Assembly: GCA_025200525.1 (NCBI GenBank)
Contig: CM045758.1
Span: 164,760,261 to 164,824,260, forward strand
Origin: Camellia lanceoleosa
Taxonomy: Eukaryota > Streptophyta > Magnoliopsida > Ericales > Theaceae
Direction of reading: 5' to 3'
Length of the DNA stretch: 64,000 nt
The position numbers were made by a program, and so were the translations under genes. Within the stretch, counting starts at the first letter, position 1. The number at the start of each line of letters is the position of its first letter. Positions 46,946 through 59,259 of this stretch are shown here, one piece after another. The notes beneath the pieces were generated by a model. The model was not told the origin of the DNA. It was given only the letters and a program-made list of their open reading frames with translations, and did no database searches.

Positions 46946-47535
46946 ATGATGCTGGATTCTTCAAATATTTCAAAAGGAGTACAAAATGTCCTTAGTAAGT
47001 TTTGAACAAATATATAATTTCAAACTGTAATACTCTAATGTGACACTCAAATATAATACTCTAAAAAAACTCCTTAGTATATTTTTCCTAAACGTAACAC
47101 TCCAATATAACACTTCAAAAAAACTCTTTAGTATAACACACAAAAAAATTCCTTAGTTTACTTTTTTAAACATAACACAATCTAATGTAACACTCAAAAA
47201 AAAAAAAAAAGATGTGGGATTATTCAAATCATACCAAAAGGAGTATAAAAATTCCCTAGTAAATTTTGAACGAATGTATAATTTTAAACTGTGAGTGTTA
47301 CGTTTGGAAAAAGTACACTAAAGAATTTTTTAATATTTTTGTGTGTTACATTGCAATGTTACGTTTGTGATTACATCGATTGGAGTGTTACGTTTGGAAA
47401 AAATACATTCATGAATTATTTTGTGTGTTACATTGAAGTGTTATATTTGAAAAAAAATATACTAAGGAGTTTTTTTGGAGTGTTACATTGTTACATTTGA
47501 AAAAAAGTATATTGAGAAGACTTTTAGTGTGTTAC
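46946..47535. repeat. Composite inverted and direct repeat
   Basis: Direct: 'ttcaaatatttcaaaaggag ... ttttgaacaaatatataattt' (about 46950-47030) recurs at 47216-47290. Inverted: words like 'cctaaacgtaacactcc' on the left face 'gagtgttacgtttgg' on the right, several times each. No ORF of note. Confidence 0.75.
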
Positions 47536-49852
47536 ATTCAAGTGTTACATTATTGGATCATTACATTAGAATATTATGTTCTTATTCGTAACGCAAGATC
47601 TATGTTTCACATTTGGAGAAATTTAGTTTTGTCTTTCAAAAATTAAATTCAAACATGTAACTAACTATATTTTTGTGTAATTTTTATTTCAATGAGACCT
47701 TTAACTTTATAAGAAAAAACAAAAAATTAAACAATTTATAAAATTATATTTTAAAATTTATTAGTGCTTCCCCTTAGAAAAAAAAAAAAAAAGAAAAAAG
47801 AAAAAAAAGTAGGCAATTTAAGTAAAAAGATCGGTAAATATGACTTTTCAAACCATATATATTAGATAGACAGATAGATAGGTTAGATCGATTAGGTCGG
47901 TGGAGGCTCATTCGTTTGTATCTAAGTTATGTTTGTTTGCGGGGGTAAATTGGAAGGAATTAATAGGGAGCGAATTAATAATAAGAAAATTATTAGTGAG
48001 GTGAAAATAAAATTATATTTATTTTAATAATAATTGTTAGTGTGATGATTATTAAATTATTTTTATATAAAATAATAAAATAAATAAAATTATGATTTTA
48101 CTTAACAAAAAATACAAAACATTAAACACAAATATTCAAAATGTGTTGCCGAACATGTAAACAAAAAAAATAAAAATTTGCATTTGGGTAGTTAATCGCC
48201 TAGACGTCCTCTCAAACTATTGGTAACTCCCTAAACCGAATAAATTATTTTTTAGTACCATCTCTTAGGCCAGACTCCTAATCTGGTCACCAAGACCTTT
48301 CGTATCGGCAACTCCTTTGCAAAACAATTATAATATTATTTTATTATTTCTCACCGACAATCCACTCCAAACTGCTATAAACGAAAACAGACGGACCTAA
48401 ACCTTTTCTGTCTCTATCTCTCTAGTAACGGAGTTGGTGCATTTTGAACAGTGTTTTTCACGGTTCATTAGTGGTTCTCTTTTTCTTTTTCCAGTTTTGT
48501 CCCTTTCATTTGTTCAATTTTTGTCCCGATTTGATGTCATGCACATTGAAATTTGAGTTCTTAGCTACTAGGTGATTATTACACTTCATTTTTCATTTTA
48601 AAAGTTTTATTTTTATACATAAAATTTATACCAAAAAAAAAAAAAAAAACAAAACTACATGATGTGATAGTAGCGTCATCATAAATATAAATTATTTTTT
48701 ATGAATATTTTGTTTTAAAATAAAAAAAATCATTAAGTCACATTATTATATATATAAATTATATATAATTTTTTTAATTTGTATATCATTACCCTTTTCA
48801 TTTAAGACGGTGAGTATTTCTTTTCACTTCAACTCATGATCATTTGTATTTGCATGTAAAGCCCATTAAAAATTAAAAAAATAAATAAAAAACTGCAACA
48901 TTACCATGACATTATTAATTTTGAAAATGAAATTTATTTTTATTTTTGAAGGTATTTTTCTTTAAAGTTTATCAATTGTGCACAAAAAATCTATATAAGT
49001 GTTTTTGTATTATTACTCTTTGTATTATCAATAACAAATTGTTTTGACAAAAAGCCATTGAACATAAAAAAATATATATATTTAAGATTTATTTCAAGAG
49101 TGATCCACATTACAATAAAAAAATAAATTCAGTCATAAAATATATTTTATGTATTTTTATTTTTTAAAAATTTTTTATACCTATAATTAAGGATGAAATT
49201 TTTTCACACAATTCATATTGTATTAGCATGTCAGGATTGATAATTTTTCAATACAAATATACATATGAAACATTTGATAATATGAATATTAAATAAGTGA
49301 AATTAGCATCGAACTTGTATACCATGAATTAGGAAGAATTAGTTATACAATTTAAGTTTAATTTTATTTATTATTTTTATTAAGGGGGTGTCATGACTTT
49401 TTTAAAATTTTTTATGTAACTCTATCCAAATTGAATTAACAAGTATCTAAAATAGAATTTTAAAGTTGATAATGATTTTCGTTTTCCATTTCATTTAAGA
49501 TAAAACGTTTTTTTCCGCTTATTTTCAAGTTAATCAAATAAAAAAAATATAATAATGGGGTATTTTTTTTTAAATTGAAAAAATAAAATTGAGTTAGAGT
49601 TAAACACTTGTAGAATAAAAATGAGTTTCATGAAATAACTTGTTAAAAAAAATTACTTTAGCCATACACTTGGTGTTTTAACTTAAAAGTTTTGTTATAA
49701 CATATTAACACAGCTCAAATCAAACATCAATTGAAAAAGACATGACATAATGATACGAAAAAATAAATGGACCTTATATGCACTTAAATTAATAGTGAAA
49801 CTTGTTAATTTGTACTATTAAGACACATGCTAAGAAATTTAAAATATTTATA
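47536..49852. other. AT-rich non-coding DNA
   Basis: Homopolymers and short simple repeats only. Nothing recognised on either strand. Confidence 0.5.
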
Positions 49853-49857
49853 CATTT

Positions 49858-50398
49858 TGTGGGGATATATTTTCTGAGTACCAATACGTGGCCGAGGTGA
49901 CACTGAAGTGTCAGCTGAGGTTCCACGTGTTATAACAGATATGCCGAGGTAATCTCGGGGTTGCCGAGGTTATCTCCGAAGAAATCGGAGTCCGAGATAA
50001 GTGGATAAGGGACAGGAGTCCTAGAAAGAAGAAAGACTGCAAGATGGATATAGGTAGTACTCTCGGGGAGTCTATCCTTATCTCTTGAAGAGTCCAAGGT
50101 AGATCTGGGATTAGAGTCCATGAAAGTGAGACTTCTAGTGGGACTAGGATAGAGAAAGACTATAAAAGAAGGGCACCCCCGGCGGGTCTAAGGTACGCAA
50201 TTTTTAGTCTTAAGCAGTAACTTAAGCACTTGTATTATCTTTGAGAGATACTGACTTGATCGTCGGAGTGCCCCCGGGTGAAAGAACCACCGCCGGAGCC
50301 TTTTCTTTCTGTGCAGATTACAAGGTGCCATCTATTCTGCCTGTGTTCTACAGCTGGATTACTAAGGAGGGCAGTGTGATTGGAAATTCACTCACACA
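49858..50398 (+). repeat. 5' LTR of element 2
   Basis: TGTGGGGATA...CTCACACA. TATAAAA at 50161-50167. Several GCCGAGGT words in the first 130 bp. Confidence 0.95.
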
Positions 50399-50416
50399 AT
50401 TTGGCCGTCTATGGGA
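50399..50416 (+). other. Primer binding site region of element 2
   Basis: ATTTGGCCGTCTATGGGA follows the LTR. Compared with element 1 (TTGGCGCCGTCTGTGGGA) it lacks two bases (GC) and has one G-to-A change. Confidence 0.6.
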
Positions 50417-50431
50417 ACGAAAGAGGAGTAG

Positions 50432-52105
50432 ATGGCCAGTAACACGCAGAAGGAAAAGATTGGGGACGACACTCCAGCTGGGAGTGGAAGACCCGTCGAC
50501 CCTACCGCTGAAGGAGGAGACTACAACGAAGAAACTCGTGATCAGAATCACGCAGAGAAAGCCGTCGGCCAAGATGGTGATACATCAAAGAAAGCGGACA
50601 GGGGCAAATACTATAACGAGGACGACCTCCAGACCTGGAAAGACAGATGTCTGAGGAGGGATAAAGAAGTAAAAGAGATGGCAAACAAGTTGGCAGACCT
50701 TCAATCGGTCGTCAACTTTATGATGCAGAATAATGTCATGCACGTAGCCATACATTGCAGACACACCAAGCCAAGAAAGCGCCAAGAAGAAGGCGGAAAG
50801 AAATCCTCAAGCCCTCAAAGACACGAGGAGTGGAAGGCACTCTCACCGAAACTCCAGGAAAGTCGGCCGAGAAGAGTTGAGAAGAGAAGAGTCCCGAAGG
50901 ACATATCGCGAGAAGGAAGCAGACCCCAAAGAGCATCGGCATGTTCCGGGGCGGATATTGTGTTTCGATGCGTCGTCCGGAGAAGGATCGAAAAGGGGCC
51001 ACCATGAGGCCGAGAGAGTAGTCTTGCCGAAAAGTGAAGTCCAATGACAAATGGTGCGAGGAGAAGTAAAGAGGACTTGAGAGATTACCTCAAGAGGAAA
51101 CAGGAGAATGTCGGAGCCGAAGTAACTTCCCCAGTTAAGCCGAGAACTCCATTCTCGGCAGAATTGGATAGATTCGTCGCGCCGAAAAGATTCAGTATGC
51201 CGAGGCTCCAGATATATGATGGTAAGTCGGACCCTAACTTCCATGTTGGGTTATTTTTTAATTCAATGGCATTATACAGTGGGAACGAGCCGTTGCTCTG
51301 CAAAGTGTTCCCTTCGTCCTTCGGGGAGATTGCATCAGATTGGTTCCACAAATTACCGAAGGGCAGCGTGAAGAGCTGGGAAGGCCTGGCCGAGATGTTT
51401 ATGGCCAGGTTCATAACAAACAAATTGCAGCCGTTGAGGGTAGATGCGTTGATGGCCCTAAAAATTAGCAAAGATGAAAGCCTTAGGGCCTATGCAAAGA
51501 GGTACTATGAGGTGTTCAATTGAATACCTGAATGCAACCAGGAGGTGGCGGTCGTGTCTTTCAAGAACGGCCTGAAGGATGACTGTCCACTGCGGAAGTC
51601 TTTGGCAAAAACCCTGCCAAAGAGCATGGAAGAGCTCATGGCGAGAATCGAGAAGTATGCCAGAGCCGAGGAAGATACGTCAGCGAATAAGGAGGTAAAG
51701 CCGGAAAAAGGCAACGGCTCGCCGAAGCGAGGCCGAGGTAACAATGGATCCAACAAACAAGAGACAGAGTTGAGGGCTAAGCAGGCAGTGACGACGGTGT
51801 TCCGAATTCCGGTCCACAAAGTCCTTGATCAAATTCGAAATCAGCCCTACTTGAGTGGCAAGAGAGCACCAGGAGAATTTATGGGGAGAAACCTTGGTAG
51901 GCGTTGTGCTTACCACAATGAGGAGGGGCACCCAACTCAGGGTTGCAGAGCCCTTAAAGAACACCTAGAAGATTTGGTGAGGCAAGGCCATCTGAGAGAC
52001 CTTGTGGATGAGGCCAGAACCAGGGAAGAACAAGCACGATTGCCTCAAGCGCTGACCCAGCCTCACCAGGCAACCGCGTGTGTAGACCTCGGGTGGTTAA
52101 TGTGA
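50432..52105 (+). pseudogene. gag of element 2, broken
   Basis: ATG at 50432 (MASNTQKEKIG). Hydrophilic N-terminus with a helix near residues 70-95. The Gag core (51190-51520) has MPRLQIYDGKSDPN, FPSSFGEIASDWFHKLPKGS and LMALKISKDESLRAYAKRYY. A CHHC knuckle, CAYHNEEGHPTQGC, lies at about 51907-51948. Breaks: TGA at 51005-51007, 51035-51037 and 51521-51523, with phase changes near 50990 and 51045; a phase change near 52060 joins it to the protease frame. Gag forms the virus-like particle of the element. Confidence 0.85.
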
Positions 52106-53103
52106 TCCACTCAAAGGTGAATGAAAACGACATATGGGGGGAGACACAGAGGGTAAAACACCTGCAGCACGTCAACCAGGTCGAACTGAAAAGACCTCGG
52201 CCTGAAGATTGCCAAGGACCGATGATAGCCTTCACAGAAGCTGACCTTGATATGGTTCAGCACCCGCACAATGATGCCTTGGTAGTATCCCTCCAGGTTG
52301 CAGAGTGCCAGGTGAAACGCATCCTGATTGATCAAGGCAGCTCTTGCGACATCATGTATGTCAAATGTTACAAGGAGTTAGGCCTTCACCCTGATGACAT
52401 AGAGCAGTCAAACGGCCCGATGGTCGGCTTCAATGGAACGCCGACATGGCCTTTAGGCGCAACAAACTTGGAGGTACAAGCTGGCACGAAGAAGATCAAG
52501 ACAGAATTCATTGTGATTGATACGCCCTCGCCTTACAACATCATCCTGGGGAGGCCATGGTTGCATGCAATGGGGGCAGTTCCCTCAACATTGCATCAAC
52601 TGCTACGGTTCCCAACAGAACATGGGATTGAAGAAATCAGAGGAGATCAGTTGCAGGCGAAAAATTGCTCCATGGCAGCAATGAAGTTAACCTGCAGCAT
52701 TCGAGAACTAGAGGAAGCAGAAGTTGAAAAAGAGGACATGAAGGTCCTAGATGATGTCGGCAAAGAGCCGACCGAGAAAAGTGAAGAAGCACTGAAGAAA
52801 ATCCTCGTCCAAGAGGACGATGAAGAACGCTTCTTTCTTCTCGGCACAAGGTTAGCCGAAGAAGAGGAAAGGGAGCTGGAAGCCTTTCTGAGGAAGAACA
52901 TTGAGGTGTTCGCCTGGACGCCATATGAAATGCCTGGCATTGACCCCGAGGTCACATGTCACAGACTCAACGTTGACAGGTCGGCCAAACCTGTAATACA
53001 ACGAGCCAGAAGACCGACGTTGATGCACGTCGAGGCAGTAGAAGAAGAAGTAGACAGACTTCTGGAGGCTAGGGCCATCAAAGAAGCCAATTATCCGACA
53101 TAG
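52078..53103 (+). pseudogene. Protease and N-terminal RT of element 2
   Basis: Protease: NDALVVSLQV, catalytic ILIDQGSSCDIMY, then TPSPYNIILGRPWLHAMG. A Glu-rich linker leads to FAWTPYEMPGIDP and the start of RT. The frame ends with TAG at 53101-53103, exactly where element 1 has Trp in [11 protein letters not shown]; the same frame continues after it. So this is one pol gene cut by an amber codon. Confidence 0.87.
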
Positions 53104-54306
53104 TTATCAAACACCGTGGTTGTAAAGAAGAAGAATGGCAAGTGGAGGGTCTGCGTAGATTTTACGAACTTGAACAAAGCTTGTCCCAAAGACAGTTTCC
53201 CTCTACCAAAGATCGACCAGTTGGTGGACGCCACATCTGGACACGGAAGGATGAGCTTCTTGGATGCATATAGGGGGTATCACCAGATAGCCATGTACCC
53301 CCCGGATGAGGAGAAGACAGCGTTCATCACTCCGAAAGGTTTGTATTGTTACAGAGTCATGCCTTTTGGATTGAAGAACGCAGGAGCAACTTACCAAAGG
53401 CTGGTAACCAAGATGTTCAAACACTTGATTGGCCGAACTGTAGAAGTCTACATTGATGACATGGTCGTGAAGACCAAGGAACCAAAGGATCATCTTGCTG
53501 ACCTAGAAGAGGTCTTTGACATACTCAAAACATATCGGCTCCGACTAAACGCATCGAAATGCGCGTTTGGAGTCAGATCCGGTAAGTTCTTGGGTTACTT
53601 GGTGACTAGAAGGGGCATTGAAGCCAGCCCAGATCAGATCAAGGTCATTCTGGAATTACAGAGTCCGACGTCGGCTAAACAGGTTCAAATGCTTACTGGA
53701 AGGGCCGCAGCCCTAAACAGGTTCATAAGCCGAAGTTTGGACAAATGCAAACCTTTTTTCAATTTGGTAAAAAAGGCCACGGATTTTCTGTGGACAGAGG
53801 AATGTGAGGCCGCTTTGGCCGACCTGAAGAAATACCTTACCTCGGCTCCAGTCCTCTCAACATCTCAACCTGGGGAGGAACTGTTTTTATACCTAGTAGT
53901 TTCAGAACACGCAGTAAGCGCTGTGATAATCCGAGATGAGAAAGGAGAGCAGAAGGCTGTTTACTATGTAAGTAAAACCTTGGCCGATGCAGAAACAAGG
54001 TATCTACCACTGGAGAAATTAATGCTAGCCTTGGTAATGGCCTCAAAGAAGCTAAACCATTATTTTCAGGCTCACAAGATAGTGGTTCTAATAGAGCACC
54101 CACTCAAATCCTTGCTACAACAAGGAGACTTAACTAGAAGAATAGCAAGATGGGCCGTAGTTTTGGGCCAATATGACCTGGAGTTTAGGCCGAGAACAGC
54201 AATTAAGGGCCAAGTCTTGGCCGACTTCGTAGCCGAATTCTCGCCAGAATACATCGAACATCGAGCTCCGTTGAGCCAAGATGAACAATGTCCAAACAAG
54301 GAATGA
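53104..54306 (+). pseudogene. RT and RNase H of element 2
   Basis: Open for almost 400 codons: [42 protein letters not shown], active-site YIDD at 53449-53460, LGYLVTRRGIEASP, then RNase H with AVSAVIIRDE, YVSKTLADAETRYLPLEK and QYDLEFRPRTAIKGQVLADF. Ends in TGA (54304-54306). This is the best-kept part of the element. Confidence 0.92.
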
Positions 54307-54360
54307 GAAGCCCAGCCAAAGGCTAAAAAACCAAGGAAGGAAAAACTCAGACCCTGCAGC

Positions 54361-54960
54361 ATTTACATCGGCGACTCCTTTCAACTTTTTGTTGATGGGA
54401 GCTCAAACCGGCAGGAGGCAGGGGCAGAAGTAGTGTTAATTTCCCCCGATGGGGAGATATTGGAGTAGCCTATTCGACTGGGGTTCAAAGCCTCGAACAA
54501 TGAAGCAGAATATGAAGCATTGATTCTTTGGATTTGTAGCGAGGCAGAAAGAGGAGATGAGGTAATAGTTTTTGTGACTCACAACTTATAGTGAATCAAA
54601 CTACGGAGAGTTTGTTACCCGAGATGAAAGGATGTCGGCGCAAGAGAAGTCATCAATTGGCGGACATGTTTCAAATGCCGACTTCTTGAGTTAGCCGAGA
54701 TGATAACAACCACGCCGACGCGTTGGCCAATTTAGCAAGCTCAATGCAAACCGGAAAGACGAGGACAATAATGATCGATTACCTACCAGGCCCGAGCATA
54801 GAGCCACCACATACAATGCAAGAAGCATTATGAGTGGACATGGGACCAAGCTGGATGGATGTAATTGTTGCATTCCTGAAAGAGGCTGCCGGAAGATCGA
54901 AGGAAGCACACAAGGTCAGTTGAAGTCGGCGAGATTCACCGGCAATGAAGGACATCTCTC
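54361..54960 (+). pseudogene. Second (archaeal-type) RNase H of element 2, broken
   Basis: LFVDGSSNRQEAGAEVVLIS, then TAG near 54466 in place of a residue that element 1 keeps as Gln, then LGFKASNNEAEYEALI. SQLIVNQT occurs in another frame at about 54580-54605. Further pieces to 54960 are out of frame with each other. Confirms the dual RNase H layout. Confidence 0.75.
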
Positions 54961-56059
54961 TGAAGATCCTTTCTGGACCTCTTTTAAGGTGTGTACACCC
55001 TCTTGGTCGAAGACTTTTATATGAAATTCATGAAGGAGTTTGTAGAAGCCACACAGGCGGATCGTTAGCTCGGGGCCATTACCGGGGTATTGGTGGCCCT
55101 ATATGCAAAAAGATCTGAAGCCTATGTGAAGAAGTGTGAACAATGCCGAGGTTTGCACCGTGATACATCGACCATTCGACTGAACCGGTTTCGGCCCTTG
55201 GCCATTTGCCCAATGGGGCATGGATCTCGTTGGACAATTGCCCCAAGCAACTAGGCAGCGGAAGTACCTACTAGTAGCAACAGACTACTTCAAAAAATGG
55301 ATAGAAGCAGAGCCTCTTGCCAAAATTCGAGATGTGGATGTGAAGAACTTCATCTGGAAAAACATCATCACCAGATTTGGGATTCCAAGAGCAATCGTTG
55401 CCGACAACGGAACACAGTTTGACAGCAAACTCGTCAAGAATTTTTGCGCAAAGTTCAAGATAAAGAATTACTTTTCAACACCAAGCTTTCCCCAAAGTAA
55501 TGGGCAAGCCGAAGCATCCAACAAAGTCATTCTGGATGGAATAAAGAAGAGGCTGCAGGCAGCAAAAAGAAAGTGGGTAGACGAATTGCCCAACGTGCTC
55601 TGGGCATATCGCACTACACCGAGAAGATCAACAGGAGAATCCCCCTTTGCCATGGCTTATGGCACAGAAGCAGTCATTCCATTGGAGATCGGCATCCTAG
55701 GGATCAGAACATAGGGAGTTGAGAACGGGTCTAATGATGTGCTCTTAGCCCGAGATCTGGATCTACTGGAAGAAAGAAGAGAGAAAGTTGCAATCCAACT
55801 TGCAGCATACCAGCAACAGCTTGCCAAAGCTTACAACAAGAAGGTCAATCCAAGGGATTTTCAAGTCAACGACTTAGTCTTGAGAAAAGTCGTCGGCAAT
55901 AAGAAGGATCCCAGAGAGGGCAAGCTTGGCCCAAACTGGGAAGGACCCTACAGAATTACTTCGGTGTTAGGAAATGGGGCATATCGGCTCGAAGATAATA
56001 AGGGCAAAGCATTGCCTAGACCATGGAACACTTGTAATTTAAAGTTTTTCTATCATTAG
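54961..56059 (+). pseudogene. Integrase of element 2, broken
   Basis: Zinc-binding part (about 55020-55170) is frameshifted; a CEQCRGLH-like end is visible. Core frame 55220-55714: catalytic Asp in MDLVGQLP, Asp in VADNGTQFD, Glu in NGQAEASNK. A TAG at 55712-55714 interrupts it; the C-terminal domain continues (55739-56059) with GKLGPNWEGPYRI and LPRPWNTCNLKFFYH and a natural-looking stop. Compare the amber after PRP in element 1. Confidence 0.85.
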
Positions 56060-56215
56060 ATGTTCTTTGATTTTTTGCCGATATGATCAATAAAATCTTA
56101 GCAGAATTTTTCTGAACTTATAAAACTATGCATGATGTTGTTTTTTGAATAATGAAAACCCAAGTGGAACTTATGTTCACATTGGGGGCAGAGAGAAGAT
56201 ATTAGTAATGCTTAG

Positions 56216-56450
56216 CCGAAGTTAAGCCGAGATTATGTTTAAACATAGTTAATCCGAGATAAATTCCTTATCTTTACTTGTTGAAATTTGTAGCAATTTA
56301 CAAGTTAAAGTTAAGCCGAGATAAATTCCTTATCTTTACTTGTTGAAATTTGTAGCAATTTACAAGTTAAAGTTAAGCCGAGATAAATTCCTTATCTTTA
56401 CTTGTTGAAATTTGTAGCAATTTACAAGTTAAAGTTAAGCCGACATGTTA
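56216..56450. repeat. 62-bp tandem repeats, about 3.5 copies
   Basis: Unit includes AAGCCGAGATAAATTCCTTA and ACTTGTTGAAATTTGTAGCA, nearly identical between copies. In the same position (after pol, before the end of the opposite-strand gene) as the 65-bp array in element 1, but unrelated in sequence. Confidence 0.95.
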
Positions 56451-56806
56451 TCATCTGTTGAAATTTGCAGCAATTTACAGCAATTTACAAGTTAGTATCT
56501 TGCCGACGTACAACTTGAAGTTATCATACCCGAGTTGTTATACCCGAGGTATGTAACCCCGAGAAGATTGTGCAAGGGAAGAATTGTATGAATCACGCGA
56601 AATATTCTAAGTATACAGAAGCAATGAAGAATTAAAGACTGAAGCATAAAGATAAAAACAGTTGTATATGAAGAAGGCACAATGGCCTAGCTGAAGTGAA
56701 TTGTTCTCAAGCAACGAAAAGGCACATCGGCCAAAAAGATGAAGCTTACATTGTCCAAAGAACAAAGAAAAGAAACGAAATACAAAGAAGAAAATACAAA
56801 AGACAT

Positions 56807-59259
56807 TCAAACTTCTTCAACTTGAACAGATGGTTGGGCTGAAACTTCCGAAGGCTTTGGCAGAACCACCTCGGCATCTTTATGCTTCACAACCTCTGCG
56901 TCTTCTTCTACCACAGCCTCAGCATCCTTGTCTACTACGACCTCGGCCCCCTTATCTGCCACAATCTCGGCGTCAATCTCGGCCAGAGTATTCTCAACAG
57001 TTTTTTCTGCCAGAAGCAGGTCAGAAGATAGCACGCCCGTGTTAGCTACCTTGGGCACCTTCTCAACCTCCTCATCCTCCTCTAGGGTTAAGTCCATGAC
57101 TTGGTCACCCTCAGGAGGAGACTTGGTCTCACTGGCATCCCTGGGTTTCCTTACCAAGGCCTCGTTATCTTTATTCTCTTCATCTTCATCCTCAACCTCG
57201 GATTCAGATTCTACTTCTTCCTCAGCCTGAGTTGAAGGTGGAGGAGGAGGAAAGGGGAGAGGGATAGCTTCGGCCTTGCGCCATAGCGAATCAGCAGGAA
57301 GATCAAGTTTTTTGGCTAAGGACATCCAACCAAGGTTAAAACCCCTGTTGCATGCCTGCTTAACTTGTAACTTGTAATCTTCTGCTACATCGGCCATGCC
57401 TTGGGCATATGCCTTGTCATCGGTCACTCTGATTTCGGCATCCTTTGTAGCCAGCGCTTCTTGGAGCTCTTTCTCGGCTTGGGCCGCCTTTTCTTCGGCC
57501 TCTTTCTGCTGAGCTATAGCAACGGTTTTAACAGCTTCAGCAGCCTCGGCCTTTTCATCGGCTATCTGTTTAGCCTTAGTTGCCTCCTCGGCCTGATCCT
57601 CCAGCTTTTTCATTTTATTTTGGAGACTCCTATTTTGTTTCTGGAGGGCAGCAAACTCCTTCTTCATCTCGGATAATTTCTCCCCCGTTTCAAAAGCCTG
57701 CATGGAGAAGGAGTGGGCGTGTTGAATGGCCTGAAAGAACACAAGGCAAAAGTTATTACAGAATATTTCAAAATTTTACAAGTATGAAAGACAAGTTATC
57801 AAATTCAAAGACTTACTTGAACAGAATGCTGCAACATAAGGGCATAATTCTCATACCCACTCATCTTGGCGTTGCGCTCAAGATCGCCCTCAAGGAGAAC
57901 GACAGTGCTGAGAGCCACGCCGATGTTTACATCGGCGGCGCTTTCGTTGGCATAGACGGGCCTGTTTTCAAGTGTAATTTTGGGCTCCCAGGGAACTTTG
58001 GGAACCCTGGACCCCGAAGTCGTCGCAGACGACGACCTCGGCCTTTTTGGCTGAGTTGACCCCGATGGCTGGGCCTCAGCAGATCTTTTGGCGGAAGCAG
58101 AAGTGGTCTTCACAGTTGAGGTTAGTTGGGAGATGGGCAGAGCATCTTCAACCTCGGCCTCAGTAGCTTTGGCCTTTGGCTGAGCCTTTTTGACTCTTTT
58201 TGGTTTTGGTGGGGGCACCGTTTGGGATGGTGAGGAGATCTAGAACAACGGCTGGAAGGTCGGCGAGGAGATCTAGAACAACGGGCTTCGGGCGGACCAT
58301 TTCGGCAGTTTTTACGAGACGTCGCCGACGCTTTCGTTCTGTTACTGGGATCAAGTATTGGGCTGAAGTGGATGGAAGATCGGCTGGGTCAGAGGTAGAA
58401 CCTTGATCTGTCCGGGATGTAGATGTGGTTTGAGTTGTGGCTGTGGATGAGCTCTTTTTCTTCACTCTTGGGACGTCAGGCAGAGTTGACTTATACGTTG
58501 GGATGAAGTTCAGTACAAGTGGAGCTTTGCGCTTCTGGATTGGAAGGTCCAAGAGCTTCTTCAGGCCTTTCCCAGGAAAATAGGACTGGCGAAAGTCCTT
58601 GGGAGGCTTGCGAACGTCTGCAAAACAGAACAAAACATCAGAAACAGATAAAATCTTTTGAAAAAACTTGAAGAAAGCAACAGCTAAACAATTGACGTTG
58701 GGCTCTTACCCTTGCCCTCTTTTACTGCTCAGGGGAGAGGGAAAAGATGGACTTCTTCATCTGGGCCAAACTCCCAGTTACCAGATGCAATAAGGTAGTC
58801 ATCTCCAGCACCTTTGTTGGAGTCAGAAAGGTCGGCTACAATTTTAAACTCGGTGGACCTCGGCTTGAGGTAGTACACATAACCTTTCTCCTTTAGGTTG
58901 AGAGCACACATGGTGTAACAGTATTGGATGTTGGCAAGAGTGATCCTGACACTCTCCTGCCGAGCTAAGGCTATTATACCATTAAGGGTTCTATAGGCGT
59001 TGATGGTGAGTTGCATAGGGTTCAAGGTATAGTAATGAAGGACCTCGCGGAAAAGGGGATCTGGAGGGAACCGAAGCCCACATTCCACAAAGGCTACAAT
59101 AGGAAAGGGCATGTTGTCATCCTCGGGCATAATGGAGTCGCCCTCCCCAGCCAGTCTTAAGTGAACATCGGCAGGGATGGAGAACTCCTGCCTAAAATAT
59201 TCTAGTTTGGTTGGGGTGTTAACCCTATTTCTCCACATACCCATGGTTTTGGTATACAA
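56807..59259 (-). pseudogene. Opposite-strand extra ORF of element 2
   Basis: Exon 1 (about 59245 to 58710) encodes a PF04195-like region: FPIVAFVECGLRFPPDPLF and INAYRTLNGIIALAR; an in-frame TGA lies about a dozen bases before the donor-like GGTAAGAG. Exon 2 starts at 58620 after TTTTGCAG (DVRKPPKDFRQSYFPGKGL). Exon 3 (to about 57815, donor GTAAGT) is Lys/Pro/Ser-rich. The last exon starts near 57731 with GCCATTCA, as in element 1, and encodes a long Ala/Glu/Lys coiled coil, NRGFNLGWMSLAKKLDLP, a poly-Pro stretch and an acidic tail with DKDAEAVVEEDAEVV-type repeats, stopping at 56807. Function unknown; probably an element-encoded accessory protein. Confidence 0.8.

Noticed and set aside
50241..50654. 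137-codon ORF starting in the 5' LTR of element 2
   Set aside because: Overlaps the gag start in another frame; composition and position show it is a shadow.
56830..58059. Plus-strand ORFs (Leu- and Ser-rich)
   Set aside because: Mirror images of the coiled-coil and acidic parts of the minus-strand extra ORF.
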